Source of the DNA: Anaerolineales bacterium
GTDB taxonomy: Bacteria > Chloroflexota > Anaerolineae > 4572-78 > J111
Assembly: GCA_015075405.1 (NCBI GenBank)
Contig: JABTUK010000001.1
Coordinates: forward strand, 434,001 to 498,000
DNA length: 64,000 bases
Direction: 5' to 3'
A model generated the notes under the pieces. The model was not told the DNA's origin. It did not search any database and saw nothing but the letters and a program-made list of their open reading frames with translations. The position numbers and the translations under genes were made by a program. This document shows, piece by piece, positions 29,967 through 38,394 of the stretch; the stretch's first letter is position 1; each line of letters opens with the position of its first letter.

Positions 29967-32651
29967 ATGAACAACAACAAAAGCCAAGAAATGCTTCAAT
30001 TGGAAGCGCTGGAAACCCGGGAATGGCTGGAATCTATGGATTATGTGTTTCAGCACGGCGGGCCAGAGCGGGTCCAACATCTGCTGGAACAGCTTCAACT
30101 CCATGCTTATGAACACGGGGTGCGCCTGCCGTTTTCGGCCAACACCCCTTTTATTAATACCATTCCGGTAGATAAGCAGCCGCCGTATCCCGGCAACCGC
30201 GAGATTGAACGGCGCATTAAAAGCATCATCCGCTGGAACGCTATGGCTATGGTTGTACGGGCGAATATCGCCAGCCCCGGCATCGGCGGCCATATCTCCA
30301 CCTACGCTTCAGCCGCCACCCTGTACGAAGTCGGGTTTAATCACTTTTTCCGGGGCAAAGGCGACAATCACAACGGCGATCAGATCTATTTTCAGGGTCA
30401 CGCCTCGCCCGGTATTTATGCCAGAGCATTTCTGGAAGGCCGGCTGTCGGCGGATATGCTCGAAAGATTTCGCCAGGAATTACGGCCGGCCGGCGGCCTG
30501 TCGTCGTATCCCCACCCCTGGTTGATGCCGGAGTTCTGGGAATTTCCTACGGTTTCGATGGGGCTGGGGCCGATTATGGCGATTTACCAGGCCCGCTTCA
30601 ATCGCTACCTGGAAGACCGGGGGCTGAAAAAAGATACCGGGGCCAAAGTATGGGCCTTTTTGGGCGACGGGGAAACGGACGAGCCGGAAGCCCTGGGCGC
30701 AATTAGCCTGGCCGCCCGCGAGCATCTGGATAACCTGATTTTTGTCATCAACTGCAACTTGCAGCGGCTGGATGGTCCGGTTCGCGGCAATGGCAGCATT
30801 ATCCAGGAACTGGAAAAAGTGTTCCGGGGGGCTGGTTGGAACGTGATCAAAGTTATCTGGGGCAGCGATTGGGACCCTCTGCTGGCTAAAGATCACGACG
30901 GCTTGCTGGTCAAGCGCATGGGGGAGGTGGTTGACGGTGAGTATCAAAAGTTTACCGTTGAAAGTGGGGCCTATATTCGAGAGCACTTTTTTGGCACAGA
31001 CCCCCGCCTGTTGGAAATCGTCTCTCATCTATCCGATGAACAAGTTCGCAAGCTGCGCCTGGGCGGGCACGACCCGGAAAAGGTTTATGCGGCTTACAAA
31101 GCGGCGGTTGAGCACAAAGGGTCGCCTACGGTCATCCTGGCCCGCACCATCAAAGGCTATGGGCTGGGTGAAGCCGGCGAGGGTAAAAACATCACCCACC
31201 AGCAGAAAAAATTGAACGAGGACGAACTGCGCGAGTTCCGCGCCCGTTTTGGCATCCCCATCTCTGATGATGAAATTGCCTCCGCGCCCTTCTACCGCCC
31301 TCTGGAGAACAGCCCGGAGATCAAATACCTCAAAGACCGGCGCGAGAAGCTGGGTGGCTTTGTCCCCAGCCGCACCCCCAAAAGCTCCTTTTTGACCACG
31401 CCCTCGGAAAAGCTCTTTGAAGAGTTTTACCAGGGCACCGAGGGCCGGGAAGTTTCGACGACCATGGTTTTTGTGCGGATTTTGGCCAAACTGCTGCGCG
31501 ATAAAGACATCGGCAAACTCATTGTGCCTATTGTGCCCGATGAAGCCCGCACCTTTGGCATGGAAGCCCTCTTCCGGCAGAGCGGTATCTACTCTCACCC
31601 CGGTCAGCTCTACGAGCCGGTCGACTCAGACAGTTTGTTGTTTTACAAAGAGGCCAAAGACGGCCAGATTTTGGAGGAAGGCATTACCGAAGCCGGCTCG
31701 ATGTCATCGTTTATTGCCGCCGGCACGGCCTACGCCACGCACGGCATCAATACCATCCCCTTCTTCATCTATTACTCTATGTTTGGCTTGCAGCGTATTG
31801 GCGACCTGATTTGGGCCGCCGCCGATTTGCGCTGCCGGGGTTTTCTGCTGGGCGCTACATCGGGCCGGACGACCCTGGCCGGTGAGGGCTTGCAGCATCA
31901 AGATGGTCACAGTCATGTGCTGGCCTCTACCGTACCCAATCTCATGGCTTATGACCCGGCCTTTGCCTACGAACTGGCCGTTATTATCCGTGATGGCATC
32001 CGCCGCATGTACGAGGAACAGGAAAGCGTTTTCTACTACCTGACGGTCGGCAATGAAAACTACAACATGCCGCACCTGCCCGATAGGGATGGCGTCAAAG
32101 AAGGTATCCTCAAGGGCATGTACAAATTTAAGGCTTCGGAGAATAAAGACGCCAAACTGCATGCCCATCTGTTTGGCAGTGGGGCGATTATGAACCAGGT
32201 CCTTCGTGCTCAAAAAGAGTTGGAGGAAAAGTATAACATCGCTGCCGATGTCTGGAGCGTGACCAGTTACAAGGAACTGCGCCGCGATGGGCTGGAGGTG
32301 GAACGCTGGAATTTGCTACATCCCACCGAAAAACCGCGCATCCCGTATGTGACCCAGTGCCTGGCCGATGCTCCCGGCGTTTTTGTGGCTGCCTCTGACT
32401 ATATGAAAAAGCTGCCCGACTCCATTAGCCGCTGGTTCCCCCGGCCGCTGGTTTCGCTGGGCACCGATGGCTTTGGCCGCAGCGATGGCCGTAAAGCGCT
32501 GCGCGACTTCTTTGAGGTGGATTACCGCTATGTCACCCTGGCTGCTTTGACTTCGCTGATGCGCGAAGACAAATTGAAGCCTGATATGGTCATGGGCGCG
32601 ATGGAAGATTTGGAAATTAATCCGGCCAAAGCCAACCCAATGATTTCGTAA
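29967..32651 (+). CDS. aceE: Pyruvate dehydrogenase E1 component, homodimeric type
   Basis: The protein has 894 residues, the usual AceE length. The start is the ATG at 29967 (AAAAGGGG upstream). Typical segments are NTIPVDKQPPYPGNREIERRIKS, the thiamin-diphosphate motif GDGETDEPEALGAISLAAREHLDNLIFVINCNLQ, YGLGEAGEGKNITHQQKK, and GTTLAGEGLQHQDGHS-like RTTLAGEGLQHQDGH. It decarboxylates pyruvate and acetylates the lipoyl groups of E2. The E2 gene follows after 117 bp of repeats. E3 is not in the window. Confidence 0.95.
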   Translation: MNNNKSQEMLQLEALETREWLESMDYVFQHGGPERVQHLLEQLQLHAYEHGVRLPFSANTPFINTIPVDKQPPYPGNREIERRIKSIIRWNAMAMVVRANIASPGIGGHISTYASAATLYEVGFNHFFRGKGDNHNGDQIYFQGHASPGIYARAFLEGRLSADMLERFRQELRPAGGLSSYPHPWLMPEFWEFPTVSMGLGPIMAIYQARFNRYLEDRGLKKDTGAKVWAFLGDGETDEPEALGAISLAAREHLDNLIFVINCNLQRLDGPVRGNGSIIQELEKVFRGAGWNVIKVIWGSDWDPLLAKDHDGLLVKRMGEVVDGEYQKFTVESGAYIREHFFGTDPRLLEIVSHLSDEQVRKLRLGGHDPEKVYAAYKAAVEHKGSPTVILARTIKGYGLGEAGEGKNITHQQKKLNEDELREFRARFGIPISDDEIASAPFYRPLENSPEIKYLKDRREKLGGFVPSRTPKSSFLTTPSEKLFEEFYQGTEGREVSTTMVFVRILAKLLRDKDIGKLIVPIVPDEARTFGMEALFRQSGIYSHPGQLYEPVDSDSLLFYKEAKDGQILEEGITEAGSMSSFIAAGTAYATHGINTIPFFIYYSMFGLQRIGDLIWAAADLRCRGFLLGATSGRTTLAGEGLQHQDGHSHVLASTVPNLMAYDPAFAYELAVIIRDGIRRMYEEQESVFYYLTVGNENYNMPHLPDRDGVKEGILKGMYKFKASENKDAKLHAHLFGSGAIMNQVLRAQKELEEKYNIAADVWSVTSYKELRRDGLEVERWNLLHPTEKPRIPYVTQCLADAPGVFVAASDYMKKLPDSISRWFPRPLVSLGTDGFGRSDGRKALRDFFEVDYRYVTLAALTSLMREDKLKPDMVMGAMEDLEINPAKANPMIS

Positions 32652-32654
32652 CAG

Positions 32655-32755
32655 GGGAACAGGGTAGCAGGTAGCAAAGTAGCAGGTAATTTATCTTTCT
32701 GTGACTTTGCGACCCTGCTACTCTGCGACCCTGCTACTTGCTACCCTGCTACTTG
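32655..32755. repeat. Inverted repeat of gtagcag/gcgaccct-type units
   Basis: GTAGCAGGTAGCAAAGTAGCAGG on the left pairs with CTGCTAC/CTGCGACC units on the right. It fills the gap between aceE and the E2 gene, so any co-transcript would carry a long hairpin. Confidence 0.85.
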
Positions 32756-32768
32756 GGAGAGTCCAACT

Positions 32769-34502
32769 ATGAGTGAATTTAACCTGCCCGAACTGGGTGA
32801 AAATATTCAAGCCGGCGACGTGATCAATGTTTTGGTGGCGGTGGGCGATACCATCGCGCCGGATCAGCCGGTGCTAGAGCTTGAAACCGATAAAGCAACG
32901 GTGGAAGTGCCCTCTTCCATTGGCGGTGTAGTCAAAGCCATCCACATCAAACCCGGCGATACCATCCAGGTGGGGCAACTGATTCTCACCGTGGAAGGTA
33001 ACGGGGCGGCGGATCAGCCCGCTTCCGCCCCTCAAGAAGCGCAACAAGAGGCCCCTCAGTCTGAGCCTGCTCCGCCAACACCGCCGCCTGCTCCTCCGCC
33101 TCAAGCAGCCACCGAAACAGCAGCGCCGACGCATCCAACCGAACCTTCCACGCCGGTTGTGACGGAATTTAAAATACCCGATTTGGGCGAGAATATTCAA
33201 GCCGGGGCGGTCATCAACATCCTGGTCTCCGTGGGTGATACCGTCAGTGTGGACCAGCCGGTCCTGGAGCTTGAAACCGACAAGGCGACAGTGGAAGTAC
33301 CTTCCGCGGTGGCCGGCGTCGTCAAAGAAATTCACATCAAAGCCGGCGATAGCGTTCAGGTGGGTCAACGGGTGCTAACCCTGGAAGGAACGGCGTCTGC
33401 TGCTGAACCCACCCCTCAATCCGCGCCCGCCGTGAGCCAGCCGCCCCAGCCGGAACCTCCTACCGAAGCCAAACCTGAGCCAGCGCCTGCTGCTGCGGAG
33501 CCTTCTCCATCGGCTGCCCCGGCGGCTCCCCCCCCTGTTCCTGTTGCCACTTTACCGCCGGATTTTTACGAGCCAGATGCCGCCCACAGTGCTGTACCCG
33601 CCGCCCCCAACGTGCGACGGCTGGCCCGTGAAATTGGGGTAGATATTACCCAGGTGCCGGGGACCGGTCCCGCCGGCCGGATTTCGATGGCTGATGTCAA
33701 AAATTATGCCCGCCAGCGCAGCCTGGCCGGCCGTGGGGTTGCGCCCGCTGCTGCGCCCATAGCTACGGCGGTCCCCCTGCCTGATTTCAGCAAGTGGGGC
33801 CAGGTTGAACGAGAGGCGATGAGCAACATTCGCCGCAAAACGGCGGAAAATCTCAGCCGGGCCTGGGCGACCATCCCGCAGGTAACACAGTTTGCCAAAG
33901 CCGACATCAGCGAGTTGGAAGAGCTGCGGAAGCGTTTTGGCAAAACGGTAGAGGCTGCCGGGGCCAAATTGACCCCTACGGCCATCCTGCTCAAAGTGGT
34001 GGCTTCTGTACTTAAAACTTTTCCGCAGTTCAACGCCAGCGTAGATATGAGCAGCAACGAAATTATTTACAAAAAGTATTATCACATCGGCGTGGCGGTG
34101 GACACGGACCGAGGGCTGCTGGTCCCGGTCATTCGAGACGTTGACCAAAAAACCATTCTGGAACTGGCCGTGGAGTTGCAGCAGGTAGCCGAAAAGGCCC
34201 GCAACAAAAAGCTGTCGCTGGATGATATGCAGGGCGGCACGTTTAGCATCTCAAACCTGGGCGGCATCGGCGGCTCTTATTTTACGCCCATCGTCAATGC
34301 GCCGGAAGTAGCAATTTTGGGCGTGGCTCGCAGCCAGATGGAGCCGATTTACGTCAACGACCAGTTTGAGCCGCGTCTGATGCTGCCCCTCGCCCTCTCC
34401 TACGATCACCGCCTGATTGACGGCGCAGACGGGGCGCGCTTTATCAAGACTCTGGTCGAGCATTTGGAGCAGCCGTTTTTGACAGCGTTGCAGGGGTGGT
34501 GA
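32769..34502 (+). CDS. aceF: Dihydrolipoyllysine acetyltransferase (PDH E2), two lipoyl domains
   Basis: The protein has 577 residues. Two lipoyl domains (about 1-80 and 135-215) each carry ELETDKATVEVPS with the lipoylated Lys, and are followed by Ala/Pro-rich linkers. A peripheral-subunit binding domain (NVRRLAREIGVDITQVPGTGPAGRISMADV) comes next. The catalytic domain ends in SYDHRLIDGADGARF with the active His and Asp. It transfers acetyl to CoA in the PDH complex. It overlaps the next small gene by 7 bp. Confidence 0.95.
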   Translation: MSEFNLPELGENIQAGDVINVLVAVGDTIAPDQPVLELETDKATVEVPSSIGGVVKAIHIKPGDTIQVGQLILTVEGNGAADQPASAPQEAQQEAPQSEPAPPTPPPAPPPQAATETAAPTHPTEPSTPVVTEFKIPDLGENIQAGAVINILVSVGDTVSVDQPVLELETDKATVEVPSAVAGVVKEIHIKAGDSVQVGQRVLTLEGTASAAEPTPQSAPAVSQPPQPEPPTEAKPEPAPAAAEPSPSAAPAAPPPVPVATLPPDFYEPDAAHSAVPAAPNVRRLAREIGVDITQVPGTGPAGRISMADVKNYARQRSLAGRGVAPAAAPIATAVPLPDFSKWGQVEREAMSNIRRKTAENLSRAWATIPQVTQFAKADISELEELRKRFGKTVEAAGAKLTPTAILLKVVASVLKTFPQFNASVDMSSNEIIYKKYYHIGVAVDTDRGLLVPVIRDVDQKTILELAVELQQVAEKARNKKLSLDDMQGGTFSISNLGGIGGSYFTPIVNAPEVAILGVARSQMEPIYVNDQFEPRLMLPLALSYDHRLIDGADGARFIKTLVEHLEQPFLTALQGW

Positions 34503-34900
34503 AGAAAAAAGAAGTGAGAAAAGTGAAATTATCTGATTTGGCCCCAGAAGTCATTGAGAAAATTAAATCGTATCGGTGGGATCGTTTTGTTGAAAAACAC
34601 GAAGGCCCGTTCACCTGGGAGTCGGTGCTCAAATATTATGGCCCGGAGTTTATGGGGATCAATGGTTATCAGGTTTTGCTGCCGATCGAGCGAGAGCACC
34701 ACGCTAATATCACCATTCTACGCTGTATCCCCAGCGCCGATGGTCAAACCTTGACCATTTTCTTGAAAGACGTCACTTACGTTCCCGACCCGGCCGACGA
34801 GACCTTCTACGCCGGCTTTGTGGCGATTTGCGAGAAAGTTCCAGGCGAGAGCTTTTTCATTACCATATTTTATCACGAGTGGTATATCGTTGAGAATTGA
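34496..34900 (+). CDS. Hypothetical protein coupled to the PDH E2 gene
   Basis: The protein has 134 residues, starting at GTG 34496 or GTG 34499 inside the aceF 3' end. A Lys-rich N-terminus (MVKKKEVRKVKLSDLAPEVIEKIKSYRWDRF) precedes a beta-rich body (ILRCIPSADGQTLTIFLKD and ESFFITIFYHEWYIVEN). I do not recognise a family. Overlaps with both neighbours (7 bp upstream, 1 bp with the glycosyltransferase start) point to translational coupling rather than a link to PDH function. Confidence 0.6.
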   Translation: MVKKKEVRKVKLSDLAPEVIEKIKSYRWDRFVEKHEGPFTWESVLKYYGPEFMGINGYQVLLPIEREHHANITILRCIPSADGQTLTIFLKDVTYVPDPADETFYAGFVAICEKVPGESFFITIFYHEWYIVEN

Positions 34901-35850
34901 TGAATGACCCGCTCCTCTCCATTATCATTCCCCACTACAACGGCGCACACTATCTGACCACCTGCTTCAACGCCCTCCGCGCTCAGACCTACCCCCATCT
35001 GGAAATCATCCTGGCCGACAATGGTTCGACCGACGAGTCGGTGGCGCTGACCCGGCGCGACTTTCCCGAAGTGAAGATTTTGGAACTGGGACAGAACCTG
35101 GGCCTGACCGGGGCAATCAATCGAGCGATTGCCCAGAGCCAGGGCGAGGTAATCGTCCCGCTCAACAACGATACGGAAGTAATTCCCGGCTGGGCGCAGG
35201 CATTGGTTGATGCTTTGTGTGCTCATCCCGAAGCGGGGATGATTGCCTGCAAAATGTTACTATTTGACCGGCGCGATACACTCCATTCCGCCGGTGATGG
35301 GTTTGGCATTAACGGTATCCCCATCAATCGGGGGGTATGGCAAAAAGATACCGGCCAATTTGACCACGATACCTACATTTTTGGCGGCTGCGGTGGGGCG
35401 GTAGCCTATCGCCGGGCGATGCTGGACGACATCGGCCTATTTGACGAAGACCTGTTCATGTACCTGGAAGATGTAGACCTGAACTGGCGGGCGCAACTGG
35501 CCGGGTATCGGGTGGTGTTTGCGCCCCAGGCGGTGGTCTACCATCATCTCAGCGCCACCGGCGGCGGGGTCATTGCCAGCTACTACACGGGCCGCAATAC
35601 CCTGTTTGTGCTGGCCAAGAATTTGCCCGGCCCTCTTTTTCGCCGCCACTGGCCGGCCATTGTGGGGGCGCAGTTCAAAATTGCCGTTGATGCGCTGCGG
35701 GCCTGGCGCGGCGAAGCGGCCCGCGCTCGCCTGCGAGGTCAATTGGCGGGGTTGTGGGGCTTGCCGAAGTGGTTGGCTAAACGGAAATTTGTGCAACAAA
35801 AAAAGCGGGTGGATGAGGCGTATTTGGAAAATTTGCTAACCTCTTCGTAA
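34900..35850 (+). CDS. Family 2 glycosyltransferase (rhamnosyltransferase-like)
   Basis: The protein has 316 residues from the ATG at 34900. The GT-A fold shows LSIIIPHYNGAHYLTTCFNAL, the nucleotide-sugar site EIILADNGSTDES, metal-binding region VIVPLNNDTEVIPGW, and the acceptor-site LFDEDLFMYLEDVDLNWRAQLAGYRV (ED-x-D). The C-terminal 80 residues are amphipathic and basic. This pattern fits GT2 enzymes that add sugars to cell-surface glycans or glycolipids. Exact donor and acceptor are unknown. Confidence 0.88.
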   Translation: MNDPLLSIIIPHYNGAHYLTTCFNALRAQTYPHLEIILADNGSTDESVALTRRDFPEVKILELGQNLGLTGAINRAIAQSQGEVIVPLNNDTEVIPGWAQALVDALCAHPEAGMIACKMLLFDRRDTLHSAGDGFGINGIPINRGVWQKDTGQFDHDTYIFGGCGGAVAYRRAMLDDIGLFDEDLFMYLEDVDLNWRAQLAGYRVVFAPQAVVYHHLSATGGGVIASYYTGRNTLFVLAKNLPGPLFRRHWPAIVGAQFKIAVDALRAWRGEAARARLRGQLAGLWGLPKWLAKRKFVQQKKRVDEAYLENLLTSS

Positions 35851-35859
35851 AAAATGTGG

Positions 35860-35865
35860 TATACT
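35860..35865 (+). promoter_or_regulatory. Extended -10 promoter of the nuclease pair
   Basis: TGGTATACT gives an extended -10 (TATACT at 35860-35865), 32 bp before the start of the nuclease gene, just after the glycosyltransferase stop. Confidence 0.45.
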
Positions 35866-35896
35866 GTAACAATATCGCATTTGGTTAATACCGTCT

Positions 35897-36712
35897 ATGA
35901 CTACTTTTTTGTTCTGGAACCTCCACAAGAAACCGCTTACTCCAATCATTGCCAACCTGGCCTTCCAGCACGATGTTGATGTACTAATGTTGGTGGAGTG
36001 TGTTGTATCGGAGGCAGCCATATTACAATCCCTAAATCGGAAAGACAAGGCTGAATATTACCCTACAAAAAGTATAGGCTGTAAAAAAGTAATCATTTAC
36101 ACCAAGTTTAATCCCCAGTTTCTTCAACTGGTTCATGAAACCGACCGTCTTACAATTAGAGCACTGAAACTGCCAGGACTTACGGAAATCCTACTTGCTG
36201 TCACTCATTTTCAGAGCAAACGTCACTGGTCTGATGATGATCAATTTATGGAATGCAGCGCATTATCTACTTCAATCCGTAAAGCCGAACGGAAGGTACA
36301 ACACACTCGAACAGTTTTGGTTGGTGACCTGAATATGAATCCCTTTGAGACCGGCGTGGTTTCTGCTTCGGGTCTCCATGCAGTAATGACTCGTGAGATT
36401 GCTTTGAGAGGTTCTCGGAAAGTAGCGAATAAAGAGTACCCCTTTTTCTATAATCCAATGTGGGGTCATTTTGGTGATGGCGACGAAACTCCTCCGGGTA
36501 CTCACTACTATACTGCTTCCAGGCTCAAGGAATTTTTCTGGCATATGTTCGATCAGGTATTGCTTCGTCCTGATATAATCGAATTATTCGAGCCGAGTAC
36601 GCTAAAAGTTTTAGATACAGATGGCGCCTCGTCATTCCTGACCGAACACAGATTGCCCGATAATAACGTTGGTTCAGATCATCTACCCATTTTATTCAAA
36701 TTAAACCTATAA
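35897..36712 (+). CDS. Endonuclease/exonuclease/phosphatase (EEP) family protein
   Basis: The protein has 271 residues. EEP metal-site motifs are present: FWNLHK (Asn8), MLVECVVSE (Glu34), VLVGDLNMNPFETG and the terminal GSDHLPILF with the catalytic His. The family cuts phosphodiester bonds in DNA, RNA, lipids or phosphoesters with Mg2+. The middle (GDGDETPPGTHYYTAS) is unusual. The locus is AT-rich compared with the genes on both sides, suggesting acquisition. It is followed after 17 bp by an unknown 155-residue partner with its own AAGGAGG-type site. Confidence 0.85.
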   Translation: MTTFLFWNLHKKPLTPIIANLAFQHDVDVLMLVECVVSEAAILQSLNRKDKAEYYPTKSIGCKKVIIYTKFNPQFLQLVHETDRLTIRALKLPGLTEILLAVTHFQSKRHWSDDDQFMECSALSTSIRKAERKVQHTRTVLVGDLNMNPFETGVVSASGLHAVMTREIALRGSRKVANKEYPFFYNPMWGHFGDGDETPPGTHYYTASRLKEFFWHMFDQVLLRPDIIELFEPSTLKVLDTDGASSFLTEHRLPDNNVGSDHLPILFKLNL

Positions 36713-36729
36713 CAGGGTAAGGAGGCATT

Positions 36730-37197
36730 ATGACTAAATCATTATGGCCAGATGAGATTAGTGTTATTAAAGAAGTGCCACCGGTCTCAATTTTTAAAGA
36801 ACAAGCCTCATTTTTGGGTGGAAAGACTAAAAATTTGGTAACTGCTGAAGTGGACACTGATGCCAATTACGGCACTCGCCGCTTTTACGATGTTTTCTAT
36901 CTGGTAGCGCCTGCCCTGGATCATTACAGATTTGAACTATTTAGAGCTTCACGTGATATTGTGAACTTTTATCCAATACAAATTAGTTCTGGTACTTTAG
37001 AAATGGATAATAAAGAAGTTACCTCCGAAGATGAATTAATAAAAGTCTTATCAGATATTTTTTCACACCCTAAAACTATAAAAATTATTCAATCAATGCT
37101 TGTCCAGAGCGGTTGGTCACCCGAAGAGGATTCGTCCAAAAATGGTGGGATACGAGAAAACGAATCCCCATTACGAGAAGATGAAATTCCATTTTAA
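36730..37197 (+). CDS. Unknown protein paired with the EEP nuclease
   Basis: The protein has 155 residues and is soluble. It opens MTKSLWPDEISVIKEVPPVSIFKEQASFLGGKTKNLVTAEVDT and has a central RRFYDVFYLVAPALDHYRFELFRASRD, then ELIKVLSDIFSHPKTIKIIQSML and a low-complexity acidic tail ending REDEIPF. No catalytic motif is visible. Its position, orientation, spacing and matching AT-rich composition tie it to the nuclease gene. It could be an inhibitor, a targeting subunit or a sensor. Confidence 0.65.
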   Translation: MTKSLWPDEISVIKEVPPVSIFKEQASFLGGKTKNLVTAEVDTDANYGTRRFYDVFYLVAPALDHYRFELFRASRDIVNFYPIQISSGTLEMDNKEVTSEDELIKVLSDIFSHPKTIKIIQSMLVQSGWSPEEDSSKNGGIRENESPLREDEIPF

Positions 37198-37211
37198 GTG
37201 GGAGGATGATC

Positions 37212-38000
37212 ATGAAACTCACCATCTCTTTGGCCCAAATGCAAATTACCCTGGGCGACACAGCAGCGAATCTAAAAAAAGCCGCCGCATGGACCGCCGA
37301 AGCGGCCCGGCGCGGCTCGGATTTGATTGTTTTCCCCGAAATGTGGACGACCGGCTGCGATTGGCCGAATATCGAGCAGTTATCCACCCAGCAGGCCGGC
37401 ATCATTGCCGAGGTGGGAGCGCTGGCCCAAAAGCACAACATCTGGCTCAACGGCTCGATGCTGGCGCTGGACGAAGCGGGGCGGCCTACCAACACTTCGA
37501 TCCTGTTCGACCCGACCGGCCAGCAAGCCGGACTCTATCGCAAAATTCACCTGTTTGGGGTGATGAATGAGGATGAACATTTAGCGCCGGGGCAGCACTT
37601 GACCACCGTCGAGACGGCCTGGGGGCAGAGCGGCCTGGCCATCTGCTATGATCTGCGCTTTGCCGAGATGTTCCGCACCTATGCCTTGAACGGGGTCAAC
37701 ATGGTTTACCTACCCGCCGAGTGGCCTCATCCGCGCCTGGCCCACTGGCAAACCTTATTACGCGCCCGCGCCATCGAAAACCAGATGTATATGGTCGGCT
37801 GCAACGCCGTTGGCAGCGACGGAACCTACACTTTCTTCGGCCACTCGGCTATTATTGACCCGTGGGGCAACGCCGTGATTGAAGGCGGCGAGTCGGAGCT
37901 GCTGCTCACTGCCACCGTTGAAACCGATATGGTAGCCGAGGTGCGCGCCAAAATCCCGGTCTTTAAAGATCGGCGGCCCGAATTGTACCGGCTGGGGTAA
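37212..38000 (+). CDS. Carbon-nitrogen hydrolase (nitrilase superfamily, omega-amidase-like)
   Basis: 262 residues from the ATG at 37212 (GGGAGG upstream). The catalytic triad is visible: Glu in LIVFPEMWTTG, Lys in GLYRKIHLFG and Cys in GLAICYDLRFAEMFR. C-terminal ENQMYMVGCNAVGSDG and FGHSAIIDPWGN fit Nit2-like omega-amidases, which act on alpha-ketoglutaramate, or related amidases. Cytosolic. It returns to the GC-rich composition of the core genome. Confidence 0.88.
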   Translation: MKLTISLAQMQITLGDTAANLKKAAAWTAEAARRGSDLIVFPEMWTTGCDWPNIEQLSTQQAGIIAEVGALAQKHNIWLNGSMLALDEAGRPTNTSILFDPTGQQAGLYRKIHLFGVMNEDEHLAPGQHLTTVETAWGQSGLAICYDLRFAEMFRTYALNGVNMVYLPAEWPHPRLAHWQTLLRARAIENQMYMVGCNAVGSDGTYTFFGHSAIIDPWGNAVIEGGESELLLTATVETDMVAEVRAKIPVFKDRRPELYRLG

Positions 38001-38020
38001 ACGTAAATGGCTGTTAACAC

Positions 38021-38061
38021 AAAAGAGGCGGGGCGTTTATAACGACTCAGCCTCTTTTTTA
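38021..38061 (+). terminator. Rho-independent terminator after the nitrilase gene
   Basis: AAAAGAGGC and GCCTCTTTTTT pair around an inner loop and end in a T run. Confidence 0.7.
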
Positions 38062-38283
38062 TGGGGGAGTAAGATGAACAGGTTCCTGAAGAGGATAAGA
38101 TTAATCCAAAGGGTGTATTGGAGGAAAAACCCTGGACTAGAAAAAGTTAGCTTTATGCCATCGTCATTGATGCCCACAGTTGCTATTTTTTTCGTAGTCT
38201 AGTTATTCACAGCTTAGCACGGCCAGGTTTGAATCCGGTTTGAAAAGTCAAGCCAGCGCCCCTCAGTCCTCCAATTTTTAAGA

Positions 38284-38390
38284 TTCAGCAGATCCAAATT
38301 TGAGGAGCCAGCACGCCCACGTGCGGCGCGCTTCGCAGTCGGCACGAAGGCGTGCCCGCTTCGCGTCCTCGGAAAATTGGATATACTGAG
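38284..38390. repeat. MITE-like element, family B (copy 3)
   Basis: Left end TTCAGCAGATCCAAATTTGAGG-like and right end ...AATTGGATATACTGAG are imperfect inverted repeats, with a core like copy 2 (cacgcccacgtgcg). Its right end is 5 bp from the stop codon of the LTD protein gene. The remaining sequence between 38062 and 38283 shows no gene. Confidence 0.8.
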
Positions 38391-38394
38391 ATTA

